Shown here in pieces: positions 55,432 through 64,000 of a stretch of DNA of 64,000 nt (within the stretch, counting starts at the first letter, position 1; every line of letters begins with the position of its first letter). This DNA is from Candidatus Nitrotoga arctica (GTDB lineage: Bacteria; Pseudomonadota; Gammaproteobacteria; Burkholderiales; Gallionellaceae), in the NCBI RefSeq assembly GCF_918378365.1, contig NZ_OU912926.1:124001-188000 (forward strand), read 5' to 3'. Under the pieces are notes generated by a model. That model did not search any database, was not told the DNA's origin, and was given only the letters and a program-made list of their open reading frames with translations. The translations under genes and the position numbers were made by a program.

Positions 55432-57651
55432 TTAACGCAATCCCTGCTCTGAACTTACAACTGGGGCTTGGTTCAATTTTGTAAAGCCGGCAATGCTCTG
55501 ACGCAATGCATTCAATGGGTCGGAGCCTACCCTGACCAGACCATTTAATTCCAATTGTGCGAAGATACCGGTTGAAAGTTCATTGGTGGCAGTGGCAAAA
55601 CGTTGTACCACCAGTCGTGCTGTCCAACAGCTTTCATTATACTCGAGCCCGGTCAGCAGCTCCAAAATACGGTTATCTTGTAGGGAATAATTCCAGCGGG
55701 CCATCGCACTCCAACGTCTCGACAATGGCCACTGGGTGGATATGTCCACCTGTCTCAGGCTGTCACGCGTAAAGCGGTAACCTAGGTTGAGGACCTTCCC
55801 ACTTTCCGGCTGGTAACGTGCTCCCACGTTTAATTTTTCTTCGCGCGCTTGGTTGGGGTTGTACTGGAAAGCGCTGTTCAGTGACCACTTCGGTGTAATT
55901 CGGCCTAAGATAGCAAGCAAAATGTCTGATTTGTTGTTGGTCGCTACCTCGGGGGCCACTAGATTTACGAGTGGGGTCTTAAAGCTGTAGCGTTGGCCTA
56001 TGGCTACGCGCAACCGCTCCGCGCCGGTATTCGCCTCAAGCAGGCGCGAGGTAAGCGACAGCGTAACTTGTTTGGCATCACCAATGCGATCGCTACCAAA
56101 AAAACGATTTTCGGTGAACATCTGGGCAAAGTTGAAGTCCGCCTGGGCTGTGTCGAAATTCGGCACCAGGTTTTGATTGCGGTATGGGATGTATAAGAAA
56201 TAAGCGCGCGGCTCCAGTGTCTGCACATAATTCTGTCCGCCAAGATTCCAATCACGTTCCAGCACCACGCCGCTGTCCAGGCTGACAATTGGCAAGGTAC
56301 GGTTGGTATCGGGTAGCGCCCCCAAATTGTTTGCACCCAGCGAATAATGAGTGTAGTGCACGCCAAATTTTGGAGTCACATAAAACGAGGGCGTGGCTAT
56401 CAGCGGGTAGCTCACGCTGGGATACATTACTAGACGCTGCCCACTAACGGCAGTGGGATGGCTGAAATTTACAAATTCTCCGGTAAACGCCATATTTGAC
56501 CCAGCCACCGGACGGAGCGCGCCCAAGGTTATTTGCGGCAAGCGGCGATATGGCTCCACCACTGGCGCGGCCGGATCCTGCAAGGTTTGATAGCTCTGCA
56601 TCCGTGCCGCTGCATTCCACCAGCCCCCGCCATAGGACAGTACGCCTTCACGTACCAGATTGGTTAGTGACGTACTGCTTATTGTGTTCGACAGATCACG
56701 GAAATAGGCATGATCTGATACATAGTTGAAGTTTGTCGATGCGTTAAACCCATAACCCAGATTTTGTACATGCTTGAGTGATGTCCGCAAACGGGTGCTG
56801 TTAGTAAGCGCATCATTGGGTAATATGTCCACATGAGCCTCACCAGCATAATTTGTGCCCATGTAACGTAATTCGTTATTAAGCATCAGGCCCCGCTTGG
56901 CCATGGCGCGCGGTGCAATGGTTGCATCACGGTTGGGCGCAATATTCCAGTAATAGGGCAGCGTCACTTCAGTACCACTCTTTGCGGTACTACCGAACAC
57001 CGGACCAAGAAAACCCGATTGACGTTTGTCACTGAGCGAAAAATCCATCCACGGCATATACAAAATAGGCACACCCAGAAACTCCACCCGGGCGTTGCGT
57101 GCCACCCCCACTTGGCGGGCGCTGTCAATTTCCAGCTGACTTGCCTTTAACATCCAGTCGTCATTACCTATGGGACAGATGGTATATGCCACATTCTGTA
57201 CGGTGTATTTTTGCCGGCCTTCCATATGCAGGATATCGGCGCTCCCGCGCGAATTGTTGGCGGCCAGCTGAAATGCCGGTTTTGTCATATCGCCGATATT
57301 TGTGTCCAGATTAAGCTTTACATGCGGGCCCTGCATTTTGATGCCGTTCTGCTCTACGCGCACCGCGCCATCGGCAACCAACTCTTTGCTGAGTTGCTGG
57401 TATATCACGCGATCGGCAAAGATAGCCTGCCCGCGCTTGCGTACCTCGACCTCGCCGCTAGCAACGATCTGGTTTTCAGTCTGACCTTCCACGCGCTGTG
57501 CCGAAATAAAAGCTGGGGTCTCTTCGTCGCCTTTTGGCAAATTCATGAAAGTACGATCGAGTTTCAGCAGCAATACTTCGCCTTCGGCATAAACCACAGG
57601 CATAAAAGCATAGAGCAAGGAAAACGCAACGAGGTTAAGGCGAAAATGCAT
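55432..57651 (-). CDS. lptD: LPS assembly outer-membrane protein LptD
   Basis: The 739-residue beta-barrel inserts LPS into the outer leaflet together with LptE. ATG at 57651 (MHFRLNLVAFSLLYAFMPVVYA) gives the signal peptide; the longer frame is less likely. An N-terminal OstA-type jellyroll follows (ISAQRVEGQTENQIVASGEV), then the LptD barrel with the FLGVPILYMPWMDFSLSDKR segment. Cysteines are few (TICPIGNDD and ESCWTARLV), near the places where E. coli uses disulfides. It is divergent from amgK, with 69 bases between the starts holding both promoters. Confidence 0.94.
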   Translation of the reverse strand: MHFRLNLVAFSLLYAFMPVVYAEGEVLLLKLDRTFMNLPKGDEETPAFISAQRVEGQTENQIVASGEVEVRKRGQAIFADRVIYQQLSKELVADGAVRVEQNGIKMQGPHVKLNLDTNIGDMTKPAFQLAANNSRGSADILHMEGRQKYTVQNVAYTICPIGNDDWMLKASQLEIDSARQVGVARNARVEFLGVPILYMPWMDFSLSDKRQSGFLGPVFGSTAKSGTEVTLPYYWNIAPNRDATIAPRAMAKRGLMLNNELRYMGTNYAGEAHVDILPNDALTNSTRLRTSLKHVQNLGYGFNASTNFNYVSDHAYFRDLSNTISSTSLTNLVREGVLSYGGGWWNAAARMQSYQTLQDPAAPVVEPYRRLPQITLGALRPVAGSNMAFTGEFVNFSHPTAVSGQRLVMYPSVSYPLIATPSFYVTPKFGVHYTHYSLGANNLGALPDTNRTLPIVSLDSGVVLERDWNLGGQNYVQTLEPRAYFLYIPYRNQNLVPNFDTAQADFNFAQMFTENRFFGSDRIGDAKQVTLSLTSRLLEANTGAERLRVAIGQRYSFKTPLVNLVAPEVATNNKSDILLAILGRITPKWSLNSAFQYNPNQAREEKLNVGARYQPESGKVLNLGYRFTRDSLRQVDISTQWPLSRRWSAMARWNYSLQDNRILELLTGLEYNESCWTARLVVQRFATATNELSTGIFAQLELNGLVRVGSDPLNALRQSIAGFTKLNQAPVVSSEQGLR

Positions 57652-57720
57652 TGAGCAGGGTCGACAAATTAAGGTGCTAAAATCGCACAAATCCACGATT
57701 TAGGCAATCCAAAATCAATA

Positions 57721-58713
57721 ATGAAACGTCAACAACAGATTAAAACATGGCTGCATAGTAAATTTCCCGATAGTTTATTCGATATTTCACCCGCTTCTGC
57801 CGATGCCAGCTTCCGCCGCTACTTTCGCGCTACTTTCGTCGACCGAACATTGATAGTGATGGACGCACCGCCTCAACATGAAGACTGTTGTTCGTTCATC
57901 CATGTCGCTCAACTGTTTGGTGCAACAGGTGTGCATGTGCCGCAGGTGCTGGCACAGGATCTGGAACAAGGCTTTCTGTTGCTGACTGATTTGGGCAGCA
58001 CTACTTACCTGCAAGCACTTAATGCCAGCAATGCACACGAACTATACGGTGCCGCCACTGATGCGTTGATCACTATTCAGCTAGCGAGCCGTGAATTTGA
58101 ATTGCCACCCTACGATAAGGCACTGCTTATGCGCGAAATGTACCTGTTTCCGGAATGGTATGTCGCTAAACATTTGCAAGTTATGCTGGACGAGAAACAA
58201 AACGCGGCATTAGAAACCGTATTTCAGCGCATTCTTCAAAACAACTTGGCACAGCCGCGTGTGTTTGTTCATCGTGATTACCATTCACGTAACTTGATGG
58301 TTAGCACACCTAACCCGGGTATTTTGGATTTTCAGGATGCGGCCTATGGGCCAATCACTTATGACCTGGCTTCGCTGTTTAAAGACGCTTATATTCGCTG
58401 GGAAGAAGCGGAAGTGCTGGACTGGCTAATTCGTTATTGGGAAAAAGCGCGCAAGTCCGGGCTGCCGGTACACAGTGACTTTTCGGATTTTTTTCGGGAT
58501 TACGAATGGATGGGCGTCCAGCGGCATTTGAAAGTTCTGGGTATCTTTGCGCGGCTATATCACCGGGACGGCAAGGACGGTTACCTGAAAGACTTACCGC
58601 TGGTGATGGATTATTTGCGCCGCGCTTGTGAACGTTACGTGGATTTAAAGCCGCTACTGCATATACTGGATATCCTGGAGAAAAAGCAACCAGTCGTGGG
58701 ATACACCTTTTGA
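57721..58713 (+). CDS. amgK: MurNAc/GlcNAc anomeric kinase AmgK
   Basis: The 330-residue aminoglycoside-phosphotransferase-fold kinase phosphorylates the anomeric carbon of MurNAc in the recycling bypass that avoids MurA-fosfomycin-sensitive synthesis. The N-terminal ASADASFRRYFRA and TLIVMDAPP form the ATP-binding strands. The catalytic loop is FVHRDYHSRNLMV with its Asp, and GILDFQDAAYGPITYDLASL is the metal-binding segment. It overlaps murU by three bases (TTGA), consistent with a two-gene operon of the AmgK-MurU type. Confidence 0.9.
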   Translation: MKRQQQIKTWLHSKFPDSLFDISPASADASFRRYFRATFVDRTLIVMDAPPQHEDCCSFIHVAQLFGATGVHVPQVLAQDLEQGFLLLTDLGSTTYLQALNASNAHELYGAATDALITIQLASREFELPPYDKALLMREMYLFPEWYVAKHLQVMLDEKQNAALETVFQRILQNNLAQPRVFVHRDYHSRNLMVSTPNPGILDFQDAAYGPITYDLASLFKDAYIRWEEAEVLDWLIRYWEKARKSGLPVHSDFSDFFRDYEWMGVQRHLKVLGIFARLYHRDGKDGYLKDLPLVMDYLRRACERYVDLKPLLHILDILEKKQPVVGYTF

Positions 58714-59408
58714 AAGCCATGCTGCTGGCCGCTGGACGTGGTGAACGCATGCGTCCTCTCACCGATCACACCCCCAAGCCCTTATTGAAAGCCGGCGGCA
58801 AGCCGCTCATTGTGTGGCATATCGAGAATATGGCAAGAGCGGGCATCTGTGATCTGGTAATAAATCACGCCTATCTCGGCAATCAAATCGAAGCTGAGTT
58901 AGGAGGCGGGGGTCAGTTCGGCATACGCATCCACTACTCAGCGGAGAATCCCGTCCTTGAAACGGCAGGGGGCATTGCTAATGCGTTGCCTTTATTGGGT
59001 GATGCGCCGTTTGCCGTTATCAACAGCGACATTTATTGCGACTATGATTTTGTTCAACTTCCCGAACTCGCAGCTACACTCAGAGCAAGCGGCGATACTG
59101 CACATCTGGTGTTAGTCAACAATCCTGTGCACCATCCCAACGGGGATTTCGGTTTAAGCAGTGGCAGAGTAGTCAATAATGCACCCGCATTTACCTTCAG
59201 TGGTATAGGAATTTACCAGCCCGGCTTATTCGCAAATATCCCACGCGGCACCATTGCACCTCTTGCGCCGCTATTACGCGCCCAGATTGCGTTAGGTAAG
59301 GTGAGCGGCGAACATTACCGGGGCCGCTGGCTGGATGTGGGAACGCCGCAACGCCTTGAAAAACTCGACAACGAATTACGTTCACAGCACAATGCCGCTC
59401 ATGTTTAA
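58710..59408 (+). CDS. murU: N-acetylmuramate-1-phosphate uridylyltransferase MurU
   Basis: The protein has 232 residues and converts MurNAc-1-phosphate to UDP-MurNAc. It starts at TTG overlapping the amgK stop; ATG at 58719 is a downstream alternative. The nucleotidyltransferase signature LLAAGRGERMRPLTDHTPKP is complete, followed by LETAGGIANALPLLG and AVINSDIYCDYDF, whose Asp binds metal. The gene couples with AmgK to return recycled MurNAc to peptidoglycan precursor synthesis; AmpD elsewhere in the window supplies earlier recycling steps. Confidence 0.91.
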   Translation: MKAMLLAAGRGERMRPLTDHTPKPLLKAGGKPLIVWHIENMARAGICDLVINHAYLGNQIEAELGGGGQFGIRIHYSAENPVLETAGGIANALPLLGDAPFAVINSDIYCDYDFVQLPELAATLRASGDTAHLVLVNNPVHHPNGDFGLSSGRVVNNAPAFTFSGIGIYQPGLFANIPRGTIAPLAPLLRAQIALGKVSGEHYRGRWLDVGTPQRLEKLDNELRSQHNAAHV

Positions 59409-60705
59409 TACCTCTCTTTATGCCAGCCGTCGTAGCCGTCTTATTAGTCAGATGCAGCGTGGCGTTGCTGTAATTCCTACCGCACCGGAAGTATTGCGCA
59501 ATGGGGATGCGCATTATCCTTATCGTTTTGATAGCCACTTCCACTATCTTACCGGCTTTGATGAGCCGGAAGCCGTACTCGTACTGATTGCTGGTGCCGT
59601 CCCGCAGTCCATCCTGTTCTGTCGCGCGAAAGATATAGAGCGCGAAATATGGGATGGTTTTCGCTACGGGCCAGACGGTGCGAAAGAAAAATTTGGTTTC
59701 GACGCTGCATTTCCCATCGCACAGCTGGATGAAAAGCTCACCGGACTGATGGGCAACCAGCCCGCACTGTTCCATCCGCTTGGCGCCCATGCCCCGTGGG
59801 ACGACCGCATTCTTGCGCTGCGCGCCTGTGTGCAGGCACAGGTGCGCAGTGGCATAACCGCGCCCAATGAGATTCATGACATACGCATGCTGCTTGATGA
59901 AATGCGTTTAATTAAAGATAGCGATGAACTTGGCATCATGCGACGTTCCGCCACTATTTCGGCCGCTGCGCATATCCGTGCGATGCGCGCCACCCGCCCC
60001 GGCAAAATGGAATATGAGATCGAGGCAGAGCTGCTGCATGAATTTCGCAAAAACGGTGCGCAAGCGCCTGCCTATACCTCAATAGTTGCCGGCGGTGCCA
60101 ATGCCTGCGTATTGCACTACATCAGCAACAATGCACTATTACAAGACGGCGAATTATTGCTGATTGATGCGGCCTGCGAAGTCGATGGCTATGCTGCAGA
60201 TATCACCCGTACCTTTCCGGTAAATGGTCGTTTTAACGGTGCACAAAAAGACGTCTATGAGTTGGTATTATCTGCACAGATCGCCGCCATTGCAGCCGCA
60301 CGTCCCGGCGCACACTGGAACGAGCCGCATGACACTGCCGTGTGCGTGTTGGCGCAAGGCTTTGTCGACCTTAAGCTATGCCATGGCAGCGTCGAGGCTG
60401 TGCTCGAAAGCGGCAGCTATAAACGCTTCTACATGCATCGTACCGGCCACTGGCTTGGCATGGATGTGCACGATGTCGGGACATACAAACTGGACAATAA
60501 TTGGCGCGCGCTGCAACCCGGCATGGCACTTACGATCGAACCGGGCTGTTATATCCGTCCGGCAGAGGATGTGCCGCAAGCATTCTGGAATATCGGTATC
60601 CGCATTGAAGATGATGTGGCCATCACCGCACAAGGCTGCGAAGTGCTGACCGAAGCCGTACCCAAAGCTGTAACGGCCATTGAAGATTTGATGAGACAGC
60701 CATGA
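59392..60705 (+). CDS. pepP: Xaa-Pro aminopeptidase (M24B, PepP-like)
   Basis: A 437-residue metallopeptidase that removes N-terminal residues before Pro. ATG at 59392, or 59401 within the same frame, lies inside the 3' end of murU. The N-terminal domain has IPTAPEVLRNGDAHYPYRFD, typical of PepP. The C-terminal pita-bread domain has metal ligands in LLIDAACEVDGYAADITRTF (two Asp), HRTGHWLGMDVHDVG (His), LTIEPGCY (Glu) and GIRIEDDVAIT (Glu). The stop overlaps the ubiH start in an ATGA arrangement, and pepP-ubiH is a common proteobacterial pair. Confidence 0.93.
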   Translation: MPLMFNTSLYASRRSRLISQMQRGVAVIPTAPEVLRNGDAHYPYRFDSHFHYLTGFDEPEAVLVLIAGAVPQSILFCRAKDIEREIWDGFRYGPDGAKEKFGFDAAFPIAQLDEKLTGLMGNQPALFHPLGAHAPWDDRILALRACVQAQVRSGITAPNEIHDIRMLLDEMRLIKDSDELGIMRRSATISAAAHIRAMRATRPGKMEYEIEAELLHEFRKNGAQAPAYTSIVAGGANACVLHYISNNALLQDGELLLIDAACEVDGYAADITRTFPVNGRFNGAQKDVYELVLSAQIAAIAAARPGAHWNEPHDTAVCVLAQGFVDLKLCHGSVEAVLESGSYKRFYMHRTGHWLGMDVHDVGTYKLDNNWRALQPGMALTIEPGCYIRPAEDVPQAFWNIGIRIEDDVAITAQGCEVLTEAVPKAVTAIEDLMRQP

Positions 60706-61859
60706 ATGCACATTGCGACATCGCGATAATCGGGGGTGGCCCGGTTGGCACCGCATTGATGCTCGCATTGCGCGACAGCGGGTTGCAGATTGTCATGCTG
60801 GAAGCGCGCAAAATGGAACACGTGAGCGCTGACCCGCGTGCCTTAGCGTTGTCCAGTGGTAGCCGTCAGTTACTGGAGAGACTCGGTGTATGGAAGGGGA
60901 TTACACAAGTTTCGTTAATCAAGACCATTCATGTTTCACAGAAAAATTCTTTCGGCCGCACCCTGTTACGTGCCAAAGAACTCAAAGTGCCGGAACTGGG
61001 CTATGTGCTGCCCTACACGGCGCTGCAAAACGCATTACAAAGTGCTTTAAAGGGGAGCAAATCAACTTGTCTCACTGGCGCCGTTGTTACGCAACTACAA
61101 AGCACATCGAATGGGGCATCCATTCACTATCAGCATGCAGGGATCGACCACCAACTTGAAGCGCGTTTAGCAGTGGTAGCCGATGGGGGAAAGTTGCTGG
61201 AAGCCGCTCATCCGCCGGAGATTCGCGATTACGGTCAAAGTGCCGTCATTGCACATGTCACCTGCACCCATCCGCAGCCGGATATTGCGTTCGAACGCTT
61301 TACTATGCAGGGACCGTTGGCATTGTTGCCGTTCAGGGACGGTTATGAACTGGTCTGGACTGCGCCACATGAAATGGCGCAAGAAATACTGCGCTGGAAT
61401 GATGCCGCTTTTCTTGCCCAATTGCATCAACACTTCGGTGATCGAGCTGGTAAATTTTTAACTATTGGGGAACGCGCCTGCTTCCCGCTGCGGCTCAAAC
61501 GCGCGCCCAAAATCACGCTGCCGCACACAGTATTGATTGGCAATGCTGCACAGACGTTGCATCCCGTGGCCGGGCAAGGTTTCAACATGGGGCTGCGCGA
61601 CGCGTGGGAATTGGCGCAAGAAATTCTCAATTGCGCACCAGAGACACTTGGTTCTGATGCTATGCTTACCAACTATCGCAAACAACGTCAATTTGACCGC
61701 CAGGCCGGTATACATTTCACCGATGGTCTGGTGCGTCTTTTCTCCAATGATCTGTTGCTGCTTAAATCAGGACGCGCGGCTGCACTTACGTTACTGGACT
61801 GTCTGCCGGGCGCGAAAAAATTCGTAGCAAGACGTATGATGTTCGGAACCAACGGATAG
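60702..61859 (+). CDS. ubiH: Ubiquinone biosynthesis FAD monooxygenase (UbiH/UbiF/UbiI family)
   Basis: The 385-residue flavoprotein hydroxylates the ubiquinone ring. FAD binding is shown by DIAIIGGGPVGTALML at the N-terminus and GNAAQTLHPVAGQGFNMGLR near residues 285-305; the latter is the UbiH-family form. DPRALALSSGSRQLLERLGV is the conserved second segment. Which ring position is modified cannot be read reliably from the sequence; position after pepP favours UbiH. ATG overlaps the pepP stop. Confidence 0.9.
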   Translation: MNAHCDIAIIGGGPVGTALMLALRDSGLQIVMLEARKMEHVSADPRALALSSGSRQLLERLGVWKGITQVSLIKTIHVSQKNSFGRTLLRAKELKVPELGYVLPYTALQNALQSALKGSKSTCLTGAVVTQLQSTSNGASIHYQHAGIDHQLEARLAVVADGGKLLEAAHPPEIRDYGQSAVIAHVTCTHPQPDIAFERFTMQGPLALLPFRDGYELVWTAPHEMAQEILRWNDAAFLAQLHQHFGDRAGKFLTIGERACFPLRLKRAPKITLPHTVLIGNAAQTLHPVAGQGFNMGLRDAWELAQEILNCAPETLGSDAMLTNYRKQRQFDRQAGIHFTDGLVRLFSNDLLLLKSGRAAALTLLDCLPGAKKFVARRMMFGTNG

Positions 61860-61878
61860 AACCATGTCTGCCCAGCTG

Positions 61879-61978
61879 GGGAAGCGCTGATTAACTCGCG
61901 TTTCAGAATTTAACAAATTTAAAAATCAATTGGTTACGCGCGAAATTCCGCGAAATTTTGAATTAATCAGCGTCTCCC
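61879..61978. repeat. MITE-like element with 19-base inverted ends
   Basis: The 100-base element begins GGGAAGCGCTGATTAACTC and ends with GAATTAATCAGCGTCTCCC, which match as inverted repeats at 16 of 19 positions. The centre is AT-rich with no coding potential. It abuts the TA target of IS630 copy 2 (61979-61980). Confidence 0.6.
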
Positions 61979-61980
61979 TA

Positions 61981-63095
61981 TTGATCCGGCACGAATTATT
62001 CATGAAGCCGCGTAGGCGACTTTTGGGTCGCCGAAATAACGGCGCACGCGTTCGGGGTTTTGCTCAAGCATGATCATGTGATCAGTCGCAGCAGCTCTGA
62101 GTTTTGCCTTGGTGCGCACTGGCACCTTTGAAGTGATGACGTGCTTGAGATCTGCATTCAGTCTTTCTTCGGGGTTGAGTTCAGGGCTGTAGCTGGGCAA
62201 GTAGAACAACTCGATTTTCTGTGCGTTCTCGGCAGCCCAAGCCTTTACAGGTTTGCTGTGATGAACTCTCAAGTTGTCCAGTATCAGAAACACCTTGCGG
62301 TCTGTATCCTTGATGAGCGCCTCCAGAAATTCAATGAGCTTGTCGGAGTTAAATGCCTCATCAATAATCATCCAGCGCGTTTTACCCTGATTGGTTACCG
62401 TCGCAATCATCGATAGCTTGTGGCGCGTGCCGCCTACTGCGAACGTCACAGGTGTCTTGCCCACCGGCGCATAGCTCCTGCCTCTGACATCCGTGTTGAC
62501 TAGCGCCGTCTCGTCGCCCCAGTGAATTTCCGCACCTTCGGCTTTTGCTCTGGTTTCAATGGCCGGATACTGTTCAACAAGCCAAGCCTGGACGGCTTCA
62601 GGCCGCTGCTCGTATGCTTTTTTAATGGGTTTTTGTGGTGTAAAACCCCAACGTGCCAAGTGGTTGCCTACTGCCCGAATAGACAGCTTGATACCGTGCG
62701 CCAGCTCAATGTGCTGGCGCACAGCGGGCCTGCTCCATAGCGCAAAATCCATCTTGAGTTGTTCGGGGCGTCTGTCGCAGATGGTTTGTTGAATCGCCAG
62801 CTCTTGGCTAACCGTCAAGCTACGTCCACTGCCAGGTTTTTTACCCCGAACGCCGGGCTTGAGTGCCCCCGAACCTTCAGCCTTATACAACCGCAGCGCC
62901 GTATTGACTGCCGTCCAGCTCAGTCCCGTTTGCACCACGATCTCCATCACCGCCACACCTTTGCGGTGCATACGAATAACTTGCTTGCGTCGTTCATGCA
63001 GTACTTCTCGCGACTGCTTGCGGGCATCTTCTTTTTCCATACTCCATAGACATCGAAAACCAATAAAAATTCATTTATAAATCGTGCCGGGTCTA
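61981..63095 (-). mobile_element. IS630-family insertion sequence, copy 2
   Basis: The element is 1,115 bases with the same terminal inverted repeats as copy 1 and TA on both sides (61979-61980 and 63096-63097). It is inserted in intergenic DNA downstream of ubiH, between a MITE-like element and rsmE, so no gene is broken. Sequence differences from copy 1 are scattered single bases. Confidence 0.93.
62000..63040 (-). CDS. IS630-family transposase
   Basis: The 346-residue transposase of copy 2 is intact. Catalytic residues are present in IHWGDETALVN, FLILDNLRVHHSK and YSPELNPEERLN. Relative to copy 1 it has nine substitutions, among them HGIKL for HSIKL, GNHLARW for GNYLARW and WLVEQYPAIETRAKAEG for WLDEQYPAIEARAKTEG; none touches the DDE residues. 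Both copies therefore may still be mobile. Confidence 0.95.
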   Translation of the reverse strand: MEKEDARKQSREVLHERRKQVIRMHRKGVAVMEIVVQTGLSWTAVNTALRLYKAEGSGALKPGVRGKKPGSGRSLTVSQELAIQQTICDRRPEQLKMDFALWSRPAVRQHIELAHGIKLSIRAVGNHLARWGFTPQKPIKKAYEQRPEAVQAWLVEQYPAIETRAKAEGAEIHWGDETALVNTDVRGRSYAPVGKTPVTFAVGGTRHKLSMIATVTNQGKTRWMIIDEAFNSDKLIEFLEALIKDTDRKVFLILDNLRVHHSKPVKAWAAENAQKIELFYLPSYSPELNPEERLNADLKHVITSKVPVRTKAKLRAAATDHMIMLEQNPERVRRYFGDPKVAYAAS

Positions 63096-63251
63096 TAGGT
63101 AATCAGGTTTATGACAGTCGGCCAGTAGCTGGCCAATTAAATAAGATGAGGATGCCGTCTTTGCTATGGTGATGTTCATTACTTTTCAAAGTTGCGCTAT
63201 TTCCTGCTATGCCTGTTTAGGCAAAATTAATTACACTCGTTGATCACTTGC

Positions 63252-63989
63252 CTAAATAAAATCCCCCCACAAAGTTTGCAAAGTAGCTATTCCCGCCACC
63301 GCAGCCGTCTCGGTACGTAGCAAGCGTGCACCTAAACGGATAGAAATAAAACCAGCTCGCTGGGCAATCTGGACTTCGTCCGCACTGAAACCACCTTCCG
63401 GCCCAATCAACAGGGTCGCTTTCCCTTGCGGTTTCGGCTGCTCATGCAATGTTGTCACGGCTTCCGGCAACAGGATAAATTTGCTGCCCCGCGCATCGCC
63501 TATAGTGGCAATCCACGAGCTGAATTCTAGTGGAGCATGAACTTTAGGTAACATGTTTCTGCCACATTGTTCACATGCTGCAATGGTGATGCCATGCCAA
63601 TGTTGGGTGCGTTTTTCAGCGCGGTCTCCAGTTAGCTTTACCATGCTACGTTGGGTCTGTACTGACTGTATTTCGGTAGCACCGAGTTCAGTGGCCTTTT
63701 GTATTACCCAGTCCATTTTTTCGCTACTACACAACGCCTGTGCCAGTACGATATTTAATGGAGACTCGCGGTTGACCGTGCAAACTTGTAGTTTCTCCAG
63801 CACTACTTTTTTGCCTTCGATTTCGCAGATGCGGCCATGAAGTTCATTGCCGACACCATCAAATACCCGAACTCCATCATTAACGCGCAGGCGCAAGACT
63901 CGACTGGCGTGATGTGCGGCAGCTTCTGGCAGCTCAAATTTGGTATTTGCATGCAGTGGTGGGGGACAATAAAAGCGTGGTGTAGTCAT
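63252..63989 (-). CDS. rsmE: 16S rRNA (uracil1498-N3)-methyltransferase RsmE
   Basis: The 245-residue SPOUT-class methyltransferase modifies U1498 in the decoding region. The N-terminal PUA-like domain has RFYCPPPLHANTKFELPEAA and HHASRVLRLRVND. The C-terminal knotted domain has IQKATELGATEI, LLIGPEGGFSADEVQIAQ and SIRLGARLLRTETAAVAGI, which form the SAM-binding deep knot. The complete gene ends 10 or so bases before the window edge at its 5' side. No partner gene is visible. Confidence 0.95.
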   Translation of the reverse strand: MTTPRFYCPPPLHANTKFELPEAAAHHASRVLRLRVNDGVRVFDGVGNELHGRICEIEGKKVVLEKLQVCTVNRESPLNIVLAQALCSSEKMDWVIQKATELGATEIQSVQTQRSMVKLTGDRAEKRTQHWHGITIAACEQCGRNMLPKVHAPLEFSSWIATIGDARGSKFILLPEAVTTLHEQPKPQGKATLLIGPEGGFSADEVQIAQRAGFISIRLGARLLRTETAAVAGIATLQTLWGDFI

Positions 63990-64000
63990 TGATCGATCAG

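Noticed and set aside
1..64000. tRNA, rRNA or other structural RNA genes
   Set aside because: No cloverleaf or rRNA-like stretch was recognised by eye; a covariance-model search would be needed to exclude small RNAs.

Overview
The window looks like part of a betaproteobacterial chromosome of moderate GC, most likely Nitrosomonadales in the broad sense (Gallionellaceae or a relative). This rests on gene order and family content, not on a database search: lptD-surA-pdxA-rsmA, divergent amgK-murU, ampD next to pilR-pilS, a DUF721 gene facing secA, lineage-typical small families (DUF1840, DUF2782, BPSS1780, PP0621), class Ia NrdAB with a double ATP-cone, and a SorAB-type periplasmic sulfite dehydrogenase.

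Layout. 0-6.3 kb: end of a secretion gene, a lipoprotein secretin (gspD), and three exported proteins. 6.3-9.5 kb: parvulin isomerase, then a Wzm/Wzt polysaccharide ABC exporter. 9.5-16 kb: secreted gamma-glutamylcyclotransferase-like protein, DUF1840, an AT-rich 2OG-Fe(II) oxygenase, an SDR protein, a ferredoxin-reductase and msbA. 16.3-21.1 kb: a histone H1-like protein made of 19 units of 11 residues, then nrdB and nrdA with a pair of NrdR boxes. 21.2-31.1 kb: ampD, pilR, pilS, PP0621, DUF721, a pair of tiny genes ending in a terminator, secA, a cyclic-nucleotide-binding protein and argJ.

31.1-39.7 kb is a decayed defence-type island, all on the minus strand, bounded by imperfect 32-35 bp direct repeats with an identical 16 bp core. 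It holds a helicase-nuclease gene of about 1,600 codons broken by an IS630 insertion and one frameshift, remnants of a type I restriction specificity subunit and of a DUF4062 protein, a DUF1016 nuclease gene split by one in-frame stop, and a frameshifted Hsp70-family gene. 39.8-45.6 kb returns to core genes (BPSS1780, thrB, DUF2782, LOG, polA); the polA proofreading domain has lost two catalytic acids. 45.9-52 kb is accessory: a polysaccharide co-polymerase fused to a degenerate tyrosine-recombinase-like domain (the most unusual gene here), a DUF1566 protein, sorAB, an ISL3 transposase remnant and a stand-alone RelA/SpoT synthetase. 52-64 kb is core again: rsmA, pdxA, surA, lptD, amgK, murU, pepP, ubiH, a MITE-like element, a second IS630 copy of the same length, and rsmE.

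Themes. Envelope biogenesis dominates: LPS export (msbA, lptD, surA), polysaccharide export (wzm, wzt, co-polymerase), secretion (gspD, secA) and peptidoglycan recycling (ampD, amgK, murU). No rRNA, tRNA or CRISPR array was recognised.
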